Source of the DNA: Fen-1273 sp963748405
Lineage (GTDB): Bacteria > Bacteroidota > Ignavibacteria > UBA10030 > UBA6906
Direction: 5' to 3'
Length of the DNA stretch: 64,000 nucleotides
Assembly (NCBI GenBank): GCA_963748405.1
Contig: CAVVIT010000005.1
Location: 310,001-374,000, forward strand
Shown here piece by piece: positions 7,982-17,587 of this stretch (the stretch's first letter is position 1; each line of letters opens with the position of its first letter). The translations under genes and the position numbers were made by a program. The notes under the pieces were generated by a model. The model was not told where the DNA came from. It searched no databases and saw only the letters and a program-made list of their open reading frames with translations.

Positions 7982-9595
7982 GTGGGTATCAGGGAGGAAA
8001 CAGAACGCCGGCGGACGTTTGCGATCATCTCGCACCCCGACGCAGGCAAGACGACGCTGACGGAGAAGTTTCTTCTCTACGGCGGGGCCGTGCAGCTCGC
8101 AGGCTCCGTCACCGCGCGGAAGAACCAGCGCCAGTCGACATCCGACTGGATGGAGCTCGAGCGGAAGCGCGGGATATCCATCAGCTCCACGGTGCTGCAG
8201 TTCGACTACAACGGCTACAAAATCAACCTCCTGGACACCCCCGGGCATCAGGACTTTTCCGAGGATACGTACCGCGTCCTCACCGCGGTGGACGCCGTCG
8301 TCATGGTCATCGACGCCGCCAAGGGGATCGAGACCCAGACACGGAAGCTTTTCGAGGTCTGCCGGCGCAGGCACATCCCGATATTCACGTTCATGAACAA
8401 GCTCGACCGGCCGACGCGCGATCCGCTCGAGCTTTTGGACGAACTCGAGCACGTGCTGGGAATCGGCGCGTTCCCCATGAACTGGCCCCTCGGAACGGGG
8501 TTCAACTTCCGCGGCCTGTTCGACAGGCTCGCCCGGCAGGTGCACCTGTTCGAACTTGTGGCCGGCGGCGCGTACAGGGCTCCGGTGGAGATCTCGACGT
8601 TCGCTGACCCGGTCGTCCGGGAACGGCTCGACGACGAGGCCCACCGCAGGGTGACGGAAGAACTCGAGATGCTCGATCTCGCGGGAAACGCCTTCCACGC
8701 CTCCGAAGTCCTCAGCGGGAAGATCACACCCGTGTTCTTCGGGAGCGCACGGAATAATTTCGGGGTCCAGCTCCTTCTCGACGGGTTCCTCGCGCACGCG
8801 GAACCGCCACGGCCGCGCGAGAGCAGGGGGACGATCGTCCCGGTGGACAGCCCGGGATTCTCCGGGTTTATTTTCAAGATACAGGCCAACATGGATCCGC
8901 GGCACCGGGACAGGGTCGCGTTCCTGCGCGTCTGTTCGGGGAAATTCTCCCGCGACATGACCGCCGTGCACGCGCAATCGGGAAAAACCGTCCGGCTTTC
9001 CAATGCTTCCAAGCTCTTCGGGCGGGACCGGGAGACAGTGGATGAGGCGTATCCCGGCGACATCGTCGGGTTCGTGGGGCAATCGCTGCTGGGCATCGGT
9101 GACACGCTCGCCGAGGATCCGGCCGTTCTCTACAACGAAATCCCCAGGTTTCCCCCCGAATGCTTCGCGATACTCAACAACCCGAACCCCGCGAAATTCA
9201 AGCGGTTCCGTGAAGGACTCGAGCAACTCCTGCAGGAAGGCGTGGTCCAGGGATTCCGTCCGCGGAATGCGTCACAGCAGGTCCCCATACTCGCCGCCGT
9301 GGGACCCCTGCAGTTCGAGGTCTTCCAGTACCGGCTCGAGAGCGAGTACGGCGCCGAAGCGCGGCTTGATCCGACGGAACTGAAATTCGCGAGGTGGGTC
9401 CACCCTTCGACCGACAGTGCGGCGATCACGCCGGGAAGCCTGCCGACGGGGGCGGTGATCGCTGAGGATTCGCGCGGCCAGAACGTCATCCTGTTTCCGG
9501 GCGACTGGGCGCTCAACTACTTCACGGATAAGCACCCGTCGGTCGTGCTTGGAGAACTTCCGTTCGACAATGCGACGGGGGAAGCAAAGAGATAG
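7982..9595 (+). CDS. prfC: Peptide chain release factor 3
   Basis: 537 residues. A translational GTPase that removes RF1/RF2 from the ribosome after termination. Visible: P-loop SHPDAGKTT (17-25), switch region GISISSTVLQF, G3 DTPGH (85-89), G4 NKLD near 139, and the RF3-typical C-terminal region (QFEVFQYRLESEYG). The start is GTG at 7982 with GAGGTAA 7 bases upstream. It is divergent from the histidine kinase and stands alone on the plus strand. Confidence 0.96.
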   Translation: MGIREETERRRTFAIISHPDAGKTTLTEKFLLYGGAVQLAGSVTARKNQRQSTSDWMELERKRGISISSTVLQFDYNGYKINLLDTPGHQDFSEDTYRVLTAVDAVVMVIDAAKGIETQTRKLFEVCRRRHIPIFTFMNKLDRPTRDPLELLDELEHVLGIGAFPMNWPLGTGFNFRGLFDRLARQVHLFELVAGGAYRAPVEISTFADPVVRERLDDEAHRRVTEELEMLDLAGNAFHASEVLSGKITPVFFGSARNNFGVQLLLDGFLAHAEPPRPRESRGTIVPVDSPGFSGFIFKIQANMDPRHRDRVAFLRVCSGKFSRDMTAVHAQSGKTVRLSNASKLFGRDRETVDEAYPGDIVGFVGQSLLGIGDTLAEDPAVLYNEIPRFPPECFAILNNPNPAKFKRFREGLEQLLQEGVVQGFRPRNASQQVPILAAVGPLQFEVFQYRLESEYGAEARLDPTELKFARWVHPSTDSAAITPGSLPTGAVIAEDSRGQNVILFPGDWALNYFTDKHPSVVLGELPFDNATGEAKR

Positions 9596-9640
9596 TTGCT
9601 CGCTTCGCTCGCACTGACAGACGGAGCCCGCGATGACGGA

Positions 9641-10204
9641 CTAAGGCGCCGATTTTACGAAACCTGCAATACCGATTCCCCCGATGACCCATCCGATGAG
9701 CGAGTCCGCGATCCAGCCCGTCGTGTAATCCACCGGATACATCATCCAGTTCCAGTTCGGCACGTGCACCGCCAGGCAGATGAACAGTCCGAGCACGCCG
9801 CAGAACATGACGCGGCCGAAGTAGCCGGATTTCGCCGCGGTGCTCCTGGACAGAAGCCAGGCCGCCAGCAGAGCCGTCAGTATGCTGTCCAGCAGGCCGA
9901 TCCCCATCTCCCCGGCCATCATCTCGGATGTCCCCGATGGACTGTAGACCACCATGCCGATGGGACCCTGATTATATTTCTTCATCCAGGCATCGAGCGC
10001 CGCCTGGTCACCGGAGGCCGGCCTCGCGGGGAACATGTACACCGACGTGCGGTCCATCCCGGTTTTCATCGCGGCGATCACGGAATCTTCCCTGGCCATC
10101 GACTGTATCGTGGAGGTGTGCAGCGGAATCGCCCGCCACGCGACGGCGCTCCATACGAACATCAGGAGACCGCCGACGACGCCTGCAAGCAGGATCTTTT
10201 TCAT
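9641..10204 (-). CDS. Hypothetical membrane protein
   Basis: 187 residues. An N-terminal hydrophobic segment (1-25) is followed by a soluble stretch with GTSEMMAGE, then at least three more hydrophobic segments (about 103-117, 131-148 and 165-182). It begins 12 bases after the oxidoreductase gene with AAGGGG as ribosome-binding site, so the two form an operon. No family recognised with certainty. Confidence 0.7.
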   Translation of the reverse strand: MKKILLAGVVGGLLMFVWSAVAWRAIPLHTSTIQSMAREDSVIAAMKTGMDRTSVYMFPARPASGDQAALDAWMKKYNQGPIGMVVYSPSGTSEMMAGEMGIGLLDSILTALLAAWLLSRSTAAKSGYFGRVMFCGVLGLFICLAVHVPNWNWMMYPVDYTTGWIADSLIGWVIGGIGIAGFVKSAP

Positions 10205-10216
10205 GCCGAGCCCCTT

Positions 10217-11206
10217 TCAGAGTGTAAGTGCCCTGTCGAGTATCTTCTGGTTCATGAGACCGTTCGCCCCGTCGATCTCCGGCTCCGCGCCGCCGAGAAT
10301 CCACTCCGTGAACATCGTGCTCTCTTCGGCGTACAGGTTCGGCACGAGGACCTCTTCGACCTGGGGCCCCACGGGAACGTCGGCCTTCCCCCGCGTGAGC
10401 GACAGCCGTCCGAGATTCTCGCTCATCGTGAAGTCGGGCACCGAGATGACCCCCTCCGTCCCCGTCACTTCAAGCAGCACGCGCCGGAAGGGGGCCGTGT
10501 ACGAGCACGTGACCGAGGCAATGACGCCCCCCGGAAACTGCAGGGCGAGAAACGCGGACTCCTCCGTGGCCGTCGCGGTCGGCGGCGGCCAGAGCGTCCC
10601 GGAGACGGCGGCGGGCTCCCCGCCCAGGATGTACCTGAGCGTGTCGATGCAGTGCACGCCGACGTCATACACGGGCCCGCCCCCGGCCACGGCACGGTCA
10701 ATCAGCCATTTCCTGTGGCTGACCCTGGCGTCATAGACGAACTCCGTCCTCACGGTTTTCACCGTACCGATGCGCCCCGTGTCGATGAGCTCCTTCACCC
10801 TGCTCACGAGGGGCGAGAGCCGCACCATATGGCCGACCATCAATTTCACGCCGCCCGCGGCGCAGGCATCGATCATGCGTTCCGCCTCGCGCACGTTGAG
10901 CGCCATCGGTTTTTCGACGATCACGTGCTTCCCGGCTTTCGCGGCCGCAATCGTCTCGGGACAGTGCGCGGCGTTGGCCGACACGATGAACACGGCGTCG
11001 ATGTCGGGAACACGGAGAAGCTCGTCCACGGATCCGAACGACAGGGGGATCGAGCACTCGTCCGCCTTCCTGCGCGCCTCTTCAGGGGAACGCTTCTGCA
11101 ATGCCACGACCTCGGAGTTTTTCGCGCGCCGTATGGCGGGAGCGATCTTCCGCTCGGCAAACCTGCCGAACCCGATGATGCCGTACCGTATCGTCCTCTG
11201 TGCCAT
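10217..11206 (-). CDS. Gfo/Idh/MocA-family NAD(P)-dependent oxidoreductase
   Basis: 329 residues. N-terminal Rossmann fold (RYGIIGFGRFAE at 7-18) with HVIVEKPMALN near residue 95, the EKP signature whose lysine takes part in catalysis. The C-terminal part has GGPVYDVGVHCIDTLRYILG near 180-200, with D and H in the family's catalytic DxxxH. Members oxidise or reduce sugars and related polyols; the substrate cannot be read from sequence. First gene of a two-gene unit with the membrane protein downstream. Confidence 0.92.
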   Translation of the reverse strand: MAQRTIRYGIIGFGRFAERKIAPAIRRAKNSEVVALQKRSPEEARRKADECSIPLSFGSVDELLRVPDIDAVFIVSANAAHCPETIAAAKAGKHVIVEKPMALNVREAERMIDACAAGGVKLMVGHMVRLSPLVSRVKELIDTGRIGTVKTVRTEFVYDARVSHRKWLIDRAVAGGGPVYDVGVHCIDTLRYILGGEPAAVSGTLWPPPTATATEESAFLALQFPGGVIASVTCSYTAPFRRVLLEVTGTEGVISVPDFTMSENLGRLSLTRGKADVPVGPQVEEVLVPNLYAEESTMFTEWILGGAEPEIDGANGLMNQKILDRALTL

Positions 11207-11352
11207 GAAGTACCCGCGGGATGTTCATTCGGGTGCAAGATACATCCCCGGAGCCTTCTTTGCAATCCCTTAATTCGCCCGGATCCGTCCTCCGGATCCG
11301 TCCTCCGCACGCGGCCATTTGACCCTCCCTGCGTGATGTGTTATCTTCGGAT

Positions 11353-13320
11353 ATGAGACTCAGCGCAGTTCTTGCCGTCATCCTCGCCCTCACCGCCGGA
11401 ACGCGTGCCACCGCGCAGTCACCGCAGCGCGGGCGGGGAACGTGCGCGTTCAAGGCTGCCCTGACGGGAGCGCCCGAGAGGACACGCGGCGATTTCTCCG
11501 ACCCCGCGATCCACGTGACGCATTACACGCTCCGGCTGCGCCTCTTTCCGTTCTCCGGGGAGCTGACGGGGGACGTCTCGGCCACCGTCGTCTGCACCGC
11601 CGACAGCATCGCAAGCGTCACATTCGATTTTTCCGGCGCGATGACGGTCGATTCCGTCATCGGCGGCGGGGCGAGACTCCCCTTCTTCCAGTACCTCCAG
11701 GGATTCCAGGTTCAGCTCGGCAGAACGTACCGGCGGGGCGAGTCGCTCGTCCTGGATACGTATTACGAGGGTGCACCGGTCCCGGACGGGTTCGGAAGCT
11801 TCCAATCGACGTCGCAGGACGGGTTTCCCTGGATCTGGACGCTCAGCGAGCCGTACGGCGCACGCGACTGGTGGCCCTGCAAGGACGACAACAGCGACAA
11901 GGCCGATTCCGTGGACATGTTCGTGACGGTGCCGCCGAACCTGAAGGCCGGCTCGAACGGAACGCTCCTCCAGGTCGCAGTGAACGCCGACGGGACGTCC
12001 ACGTTTCACTGGGCCGAACGCTACCCCATCGCGGCATACCTCGTCTCGATCGCCGCCACGAACTACACGGAGATCGACGACTGGTTCGTCTACGCGCCCG
12101 GAGACTCCATGCCGATCATCAACTACGTCCTTCCGTCGACCGCCGCCGCCGGCACGGGGGCACTCGCGGAGACGAAGGAGATGCTCCGCGTGTTTTCCGA
12201 GCAGTACGGACTCTATCCCTTCATCAGGGAAAAGTACGGCCACGCCGAATTCGGATGGGGAGGGGCGATGGAGCACCAGACGATGACCTCCACGTCCAAC
12301 TACGCCGAGAATACCATATCGCACGAGCTCGCGCACCAGTGGTTCGGAGACATGATCACGTGCGCGAACTGGCCGAACCTCTGGCTGAACGAGGGGTTCG
12401 CGGTGTACAGCGAGTCGGTTTTTCTCGAAAAGCATGCGGGTCCCGCCGCCTACCTGGCGCACATCCGGGACGGCATGACGAGCGCGCTCAACGCCGCGGG
12501 GAGCCTGTACGTGCAGGATACGACGACCACCACGAACCTCTTCAACTCCGACCGGGTCTACGCGAAGGGCTCCTGGACGCTGCACATGCTCCGCCACGTG
12601 CTCGGCGATTCGGTCTTCTTCCGATCGCTGCGCGCCTATGCCGCCGATCCCAGATTCCGGTACCGGAGCGCGACAACGGAAGGGTTCCGCAGCGTGTGCG
12701 AATCGGTGTCGGGAAAGGACCTCGGGTATTTTTTCGATGAGTGGGTCTACGGCGAAGGGTATCCGCGGTACAGCTACCGCTGGAGTTCCGCACCGCGCAC
12801 CGGACTCTATGCCGTCACGGTGGCCCTCTCCCAGACCGGAAGCTCGGCGGCGACCCCGTTCTTCCGGATGCCCGTCGATATCAGGATCGCCGGTGCGTCG
12901 CGCGACACGACGATCGCCGTGTTCAACACCGCCAGCGGAGAGTCGTTTTCATTCCTGGTGCCGTTCTCTCCCGACAGCGTTCTTGTCGATCCCGATATCT
13001 GGATACTCCGCGACGTCGTGCCGCCGGACGCGGTTCTCCCGGAAGCGTACACGCTCGGACAGAATTATCCGAACCCGTTCAATCCGGGAACGTCGGTGTC
13101 GTTTTCACTTCCCCACCGCTCCGACGTCACGCTGGAGGTGTACGACGTGCTGGGGAGAAACGTCAGGGTGATCGCCCGGGGGCGATTCGAAGCGGGAACG
13201 CATACGGTGTCGTGGGACGGGACGGACGGTGCGGGGAGGCGTGTGGCGTCGGGGACGTACTTCTACCGCCTGACGGCGGGGGACTACGCGGAAACCCGCA
13301 GGATGACGGTCCTGCGGTAG
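11353..13320 (+). CDS. Secreted M1 aminopeptidase with C-terminal type IX sorting domain
   Basis: 655 residues from the ATG at 11353, which begins a signal peptide (MRLSAVLAVILALTAG...ATAQS); an in-frame start 15 bases earlier adds five residues. M1 hallmarks: GGAMEHQTM exopeptidase motif, then HELAHQW near 324 and the third ligand Glu in NEGFAVY about 19 residues later. After about residue 560 comes an Ig-like FlgD/T9SS type A tail with QNYPNPFNP, VYDVLGR and the end ASGTYFYRL...RRMTVLR. This predicts export by a type IX system and cell-surface attachment or release. Such a system must be encoded elsewhere. Confidence 0.94.
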   Translation: MRLSAVLAVILALTAGTRATAQSPQRGRGTCAFKAALTGAPERTRGDFSDPAIHVTHYTLRLRLFPFSGELTGDVSATVVCTADSIASVTFDFSGAMTVDSVIGGGARLPFFQYLQGFQVQLGRTYRRGESLVLDTYYEGAPVPDGFGSFQSTSQDGFPWIWTLSEPYGARDWWPCKDDNSDKADSVDMFVTVPPNLKAGSNGTLLQVAVNADGTSTFHWAERYPIAAYLVSIAATNYTEIDDWFVYAPGDSMPIINYVLPSTAAAGTGALAETKEMLRVFSEQYGLYPFIREKYGHAEFGWGGAMEHQTMTSTSNYAENTISHELAHQWFGDMITCANWPNLWLNEGFAVYSESVFLEKHAGPAAYLAHIRDGMTSALNAAGSLYVQDTTTTTNLFNSDRVYAKGSWTLHMLRHVLGDSVFFRSLRAYAADPRFRYRSATTEGFRSVCESVSGKDLGYFFDEWVYGEGYPRYSYRWSSAPRTGLYAVTVALSQTGSSAATPFFRMPVDIRIAGASRDTTIAVFNTASGESFSFLVPFSPDSVLVDPDIWILRDVVPPDAVLPEAYTLGQNYPNPFNPGTSVSFSLPHRSDVTLEVYDVLGRNVRVIARGRFEAGTHTVSWDGTDGAGRRVASGTYFYRLTAGDYAETRRMTVLR

Positions 13321-13330
13321 GCACGGGCAT

Positions 13331-13358
13331 CCCCTCCCCCGGCGAACCGGGAGAGGGG
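13331..13358. terminator. Strong hairpin between convergent genes
   Basis: A 12-bp stem with one mismatch and a CGAA tetraloop (CCCCTCCCCCGG / CCGGGAGAGGGG), 10 bases after the M1 peptidase stop and 34 bases after the ferritin stop of the opposite strand. Its placement fits a bidirectional terminator, although no T-run follows. Confidence 0.5.
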
Positions 13359-13392
13359 CCGGACGACGAAACGGAGCGGAGAAGGCCGCGGA

Positions 13393-13887
13393 TTATTTTG
13401 CGGCGCGTGCGGCGAGCGCGCGGTCGAGCATCATGAGCGGTGCGCCGCTCTCTCCCGCCATCCGGAGCTGTTCGAGGATCGTCCCCGCGTTCTTCTCTTC
13501 CTCGATCTGCTCCTTGATGAACCACTGCACTTCGACCTGCGTCGCGTAATCGCTTTCCTTCAGTGCGGCCTCGTAGAGCTTGTTGATCAGCGCAGTCACC
13601 TTCTGTTCGTGCGCGAGCACCTGCTGGAAGATGTCGAGCGGGGATTTGAACTCCGCCGGCGGTTTCTCGACCGCCTGGAGCGTGACGCGCCCCCCCCTGT
13701 CGTGCACGATCTCCGCCAGCTTCATCGCGTGGCCGAGCTCTTCCTGCCACTGGAGGCGCAGCCAGAGGGCAAAACCCGGCAGCCCCGCCGACGACGAATG
13801 CATCGACATCGCGAGATAGAGATACGCGGAGTTGATTTCATGCCTGATCTGTTCGTTCAGGGCTTCCTGCATCTGTTTGCTGAGCAT
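13393..13887 (-). CDS. ftnA: Ferritin (non-heme iron storage)
   Basis: 164 residues, typical bacterial FtnA length. Four-helix ferroxidase ligands are visible: E17 region (RHEINSAYLYLAM), EELGHAMKL (E and H about 50-53), and QWFIKEQIEEEKN (about 127). It oxidises Fe(II) and stores it as mineral in a 24-mer. Gene lies 24 bases after the SirB1-like gene and may be last in a minus-strand unit. The hairpin at 13331 would end the transcript. Confidence 0.94.
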   Translation of the reverse strand: MLSKQMQEALNEQIRHEINSAYLYLAMSMHSSSAGLPGFALWLRLQWQEELGHAMKLAEIVHDRGGRVTLQAVEKPPAEFKSPLDIFQQVLAHEQKVTALINKLYEAALKESDYATQVEVQWFIKEQIEEEKNAGTILEQLRMAGESGAPLMMLDRALAARAAK

Positions 13888-13911
13888 GGGATGGCTCCTT
13901 TGTTGTTATGA

Positions 13912-14748
13912 TCAGGGGATACCGGCGGAGGCGAGCCGCTCGACGAGAGCCGCATCCTCCGCCGCCTGTTCGTCCTCGATGCGGCGGAATGCCGCATTGA
14001 GGTTCCTGAGAACCCGCGCGAGAATGACGCGGGCGTCGCACTCGAGCGCCGCCAGGTCGGTGGTCCTGACGGGTGCAGAAGAACTGAGCCGCGCCAGGTC
14101 CGAATCCAGGAGGACGATGCCGCCGCTGTAGCAGTCGACGACGAACTTCCGCCCGCGGTGAAGCGCGATCGCGAGAAAATGGCCGGGAAGATTGCATCCC
14201 TCGACGCTCATGCCGAGCCGGTGGGCGACAAGCATGTAGATGCACACCAGGGATATCGGGAGTCCTTCCCGTTTCGTCATCACGTGCATCAGATCGCTGT
14301 TCACCGGGTTGTAGTACGCCTCCCGCGCCCCCGCAAGTCCCTTGATCTGGAAGAGAAATTCCGAGAGGGCGAGCGCGTCCTTTTCGTACAGCCCCGAACG
14401 GAACTCCCCGGCGAGCGCGTCGAGCGCTTCCCCGAGCGTCCCCCCGGAGGCATCCGGCCGGAGGAACCGGGAGATCATCTCCTGGCCCGCTTCAAGCAGG
14501 GGCTTGTCCCCCCGGACCGCCGTGAGGGCCGCCCAGCCTGCCTCCAGACGCCTGCGCCGCCCTTCTCTCAGAAGACTCTGGATAAGGCGGCGCTGACGGG
14601 GATGTTCCGGGAGAGGGACGTTCCGCAGGAGATCTTCGAGCGAATCGCCGAACGCCGCGAACTGGTCCATGACGGCTCCCCTCACGTCGGGGGAGTCGTC
14701 ATCCAGGAGCCTCATGAGGAACGGAATCTGTCCGGGATCAGGCATCAC
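13912..14748 (-). CDS. SirB1-like transglutaminase-core protein
   Basis: 278 residues. The central region (about 120-215) carries YYNPVNSDLMHVMTKREGLPISLVCIYMLVAHRLGM and GCNLPGHFLAI, characteristic of the SirB1 / Transglut_core2 family, whose members are widespread and biochemically uncharacterised. The classical transglutaminase Cys is replaced by the VCIYML segment with C168-type cysteine, and the His of GHFL is kept. The first 100 residues are HEAT-like helices. Likely co-transcribed with ferritin. Confidence 0.85.
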   Translation of the reverse strand: MMPDPGQIPFLMRLLDDDSPDVRGAVMDQFAAFGDSLEDLLRNVPLPEHPRQRRLIQSLLREGRRRRLEAGWAALTAVRGDKPLLEAGQEMISRFLRPDASGGTLGEALDALAGEFRSGLYEKDALALSEFLFQIKGLAGAREAYYNPVNSDLMHVMTKREGLPISLVCIYMLVAHRLGMSVEGCNLPGHFLAIALHRGRKFVVDCYSGGIVLLDSDLARLSSSAPVRTTDLAALECDARVILARVLRNLNAAFRRIEDEQAAEDAALVERLASAGIP

Positions 14749-14794
14749 GCAACCTCACTCCCGTGTGAAGCCGTGGGAGAACCGTGCAAGGGAT

Positions 14795-15511
14795 CTAGTT
14801 CCCGCCGGGTCCGGCCGCGCCCACGGAGAGAAGTTCGATCTGAAATATCAATGTCGCATTCGGCGGAATCACGCCGTTGCCGTAGCCGGCCGGGCCGTAC
14901 GCAAGGTCCGACGGAATGTACAGTTCCCACTTCGACCCTTCTTTCATCAGCTGGAGACCTTCGATCCATCCTTTCACCACCCTTGAAAGCGGAAACGTCG
15001 CGGCTTCCCCCCTCTTGTACGAGCTGTCGAACTCGGTGCCGTCGAGGAGCTTCCCGCTGTACTGGACGGTCACCGTGGAACTCGCCGTCGGCTTTTTCCC
15101 TTTGCCGGCCACGAGCACCTTGTACTGAAGACCGCTCGGGAGCGTGACGACCCCGGGGAGCTTCTTGTTCTGTTCGAGGAACGCGTCCCCTTCCTTCTTG
15201 TTCTTCTCTCCGGCCACCTGGGCCTGCGCCTCGAGTTTCGTCCTCTGCTCGGTCTGGTACTGCATGATCGTTTCCTGAATCTGCGCGTCGGTCATCAGAT
15301 GGGCGGAGCTGTCGAGCGCCGCATCCATGACGCCCCGGATGAACGCATCCGGGTTGATCGCGATCGAATCGCGGCCCAGATTGTGGCCGACGTTCAGCCC
15401 GATGCTGTAGCTGAGCTTGTCCTTCTGCGTCTCGAGTTTCACTTTCTTGTCGCCCGTTGTCTGGCATCCCAGGAGTGCGAATGCGGCGGCGGCGATCCAT
15501 AAGCGGTACAT
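14795..15511 (-). CDS. FKBP-type peptidyl-prolyl isomerase lipoprotein
   Basis: 238 residues from the ATG at 15511, preceded by AAAGGA with 6-base spacing. The N-terminus is a lipoprotein signal (MYRLWIAAAAFALLGC, lipobox LLGC). Residues about 30-120 form the FKBP-N dimerisation helices (KLSYSIGLNVGHNLG), and 135-230 the FKBP domain (SGLQYKVLVAGKGKKP, YSGKLLDGTEFDSSYKRG, IPSDLAYGPAGYG, LIFQIELLSV). It is an envelope folding catalyst similar to FkpA/Mip. The longer frame to 15769 has no signal and is rejected. Confidence 0.95.
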   Translation of the reverse strand: MYRLWIAAAAFALLGCQTTGDKKVKLETQKDKLSYSIGLNVGHNLGRDSIAINPDAFIRGVMDAALDSSAHLMTDAQIQETIMQYQTEQRTKLEAQAQVAGEKNKKEGDAFLEQNKKLPGVVTLPSGLQYKVLVAGKGKKPTASSTVTVQYSGKLLDGTEFDSSYKRGEAATFPLSRVVKGWIEGLQLMKEGSKWELYIPSDLAYGPAGYGNGVIPPNATLIFQIELLSVGAAGPGGN

Positions 15512-15584
15512 AGGGGGTCCTTTCGATGGAAGATTACGAATCTTCCAATGTACCGACTTCGGCGCACAGAAGCAACGCGGCGCG

Positions 15585-15809
15585 TCATATGCCGTCAAAA
15601 ACGTCGTTGAGAAGCTCGGTCGCACGCTCGGAGTACTCGCTCGGGACGTACAGGTCCGCGCCCGCCGGAAGGCCGAGCGCACCTCCGGCCCCGAGGAACC
15701 CTGCATCCACGGACTGGATGATCGAAGGGATGTTCTCAACATCCAGCGTCTGCCTGGCCCTCTCGGCAAACATCCGGTCGGGAAAGTTCTTCACAAGGAC
15801 AAGATCCAT
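15585..15809 (-). CDS. DUF2007-like small protein
   Basis: 74 residues from the ATG at 15809 (GAGGAAATA upstream). It has the alpha/beta pattern of DUF2007 ('putative signal transducing protein'): LVLVKNFPDRMFAERARQTL, then ENIPSIIQSVDAG, ending YVPSEYSERATELLND. It sits 39 bases after the acyl-CoA synthetase gene and 73 bases before the FKBP gene, so it is probably part of that transcript. Function unknown. Confidence 0.75.
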   Translation of the reverse strand: MDLVLVKNFPDRMFAERARQTLDVENIPSIIQSVDAGFLGAGGALGLPAGADLYVPSEYSERATELLNDVFDGI

Positions 15810-15848
15810 TATTTCCTCCTCTTCCCGGCGCGCCGGCTGCACCGCGCG

Positions 15849-17561
15849 TCAGTTCTTCTTCTGCGCCAGAAACCGCTTTACCTTCTGCGTCGTCGTCTTC
15901 TCGAATTCGCGGTCACGGATATAAAATTTCCTTATCTGCTTGAACGCCGCCACCGTTTTGTTGAGGACCGCGATCTCGTCCCCGATGACAGATTTCATGA
16001 GGTCGGGGGTGATTTCTTTCCCCCGGGTTTCCGCGAGCTCGATGAACGCTTCCGCGTCCACGACGATCTGCGCGGCGATCACCTCCCCCTGCCGGGGATC
16101 ATCCTCGCCGTAGACGAGCGATTCCAGAACGAACGGGCTCCGGTTGAGCAGGTCTTCGAGCTCCTCCGGGTAGACGTTCTCGCCGCTCTTCGAGATGATC
16201 ACGTTCTTCATCCGTCCCATGATGTGCAGGAACCCGTCATCGTCGATCCGCCCCAGGTCCCCCGTCTTGAACCAGCCGTCCTCGAACACCCCTTTCGTCG
16301 CCTCGTCGTTTCTGTAGTACCCCAGCATGACGTTCTTCCCGCGGCACCAGATCTCACCGATCCCCTGGTGGTCCGGCTCCGCGATCCTGAGCGTGACGCC
16401 GGGAAGAGCGATCCCGGCCGAATCGTCTTTGAAGTTGTCGACCCGGTTCAGGGTCAGGATGGGCGCGGTCTCCGTCAGGCCGTATCCCTGGACGAAGTTG
16501 AACCCGAATTCGCGCAGCCCCCTGGCGACCAGGGGATCCTGCGCCGCCCCGCCGGCGATGAACAGACGGATCGAGCCGCCGAACTTCTCGTGAATTTCCT
16601 TGAAGACGGTCTTCCGGAAGCTCTTCCAGCCGAACCGTTCCGCAACCGCACCGGCCTTGATGAGCGGCCCGACGATGATGGACGTCAGTTTCTTTTCCTG
16701 TATCGTCTTGTACACCCGCTTGAACATCTTGTCGTACAGCAGGGGGACGGCCAGGAGAATCGTCGCATGGACCCTCTGGAGATCGTCGACGATGGTCTTG
16801 AGCGACTGCGCAAAATGCACCGATGACCCCATGAACATGGGGCAGAGAAAGCCGCACGTGCAGGCATACGTGTGATGAATCGGCAGGACCCCCAGGAACC
16901 GGTCTTCGGAGGTGATCCGGATCATCTTCGTCATCGCCATCAGGTTTTCCGCCAGGTTCCCCTGCGTAAGCATTACCCCCTTGGCCCTGCCGAGAGAGCC
17001 GGAGGTGAAGATGATCTCCGCAAGCTCGTCGGGATTGACCCGGGGAAGCTGTTCCGGCGAGCAGCCCGGGCTCCGTTCGATGAGTTCGACCATCGAAAAC
17101 GTCCGGTCCTTCCGGGCCGGAATATCCATGTTGATATAGTACTTCAGTTTCCTCATCGAGGTCCTGCTCTCGCGAAGCAGCGGCTCGAACGCGTCCGAAT
17201 ACATGACCGCGCTCGACTCCGATTCGTGAATGATGTTGAGGATCTCGTTCGACGTGAGAGCCCTGTCGACGGGGACGACAACGTAGTTGAAGCACATCGA
17301 CGTGAGGTACGCAAGGGACCACTGGACCCTGTTCTCGCCGATGACCGCGATGTGGCTCCGCTCCTTGATCCCCATGGCACGGAGCGCGACGCCCAGCTTC
17401 AGGATGTTCTTCAGGAGCGAGGAGTACGTGAGGCGGGGGATCGGGTATTCCTTCAGGTCCTCGAGGGCCAGCTTGTCGCCATACACCCTCGCAGAACGCA
17501 GAACCATGTCCTGCACCGACGAGATTGTCGGGACCGGGTACAGCGGAATCTGTGGTGCCAT
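15849..17561 (-). CDS. AMP-forming long-chain acyl-CoA synthetase
   Basis: 570 residues from the ATG at 17561, which has GGAGG 9 bases upstream; the longer frame overlaps fumarase antisense-like residues and is not used. Adenylate-forming motifs: IIFTSGSLGRAKGVMLTQGN (phosphate-binding loop), GYGLTETAPILTLN near 355, WFKTGDLGRIDDDGFLHIMGRMKNVI (A7/A8) and the C-terminal catalytic Lys region TTQKVKRF. It activates fatty acids to CoA thioesters. Next to class I fumarase (26-base gap). Confidence 0.93.
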   Translation of the reverse strand: MAPQIPLYPVPTISSVQDMVLRSARVYGDKLALEDLKEYPIPRLTYSSLLKNILKLGVALRAMGIKERSHIAVIGENRVQWSLAYLTSMCFNYVVVPVDRALTSNEILNIIHESESSAVMYSDAFEPLLRESRTSMRKLKYYINMDIPARKDRTFSMVELIERSPGCSPEQLPRVNPDELAEIIFTSGSLGRAKGVMLTQGNLAENLMAMTKMIRITSEDRFLGVLPIHHTYACTCGFLCPMFMGSSVHFAQSLKTIVDDLQRVHATILLAVPLLYDKMFKRVYKTIQEKKLTSIIVGPLIKAGAVAERFGWKSFRKTVFKEIHEKFGGSIRLFIAGGAAQDPLVARGLREFGFNFVQGYGLTETAPILTLNRVDNFKDDSAGIALPGVTLRIAEPDHQGIGEIWCRGKNVMLGYYRNDEATKGVFEDGWFKTGDLGRIDDDGFLHIMGRMKNVIISKSGENVYPEELEDLLNRSPFVLESLVYGEDDPRQGEVIAAQIVVDAEAFIELAETRGKEITPDLMKSVIGDEIAVLNKTVAAFKQIRKFYIRDREFEKTTTQKVKRFLAQKKN

Positions 17562-17587
17562 GTGGAGTGCCTCCTGGTGGCTGGAGT

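Noticed and set aside
9592..9640. Terminator between convergent prfC and the membrane protein gene
   Set aside because: No stable stem with T-run; the sequence looks like a partial copy of the dispersed repeat instead.
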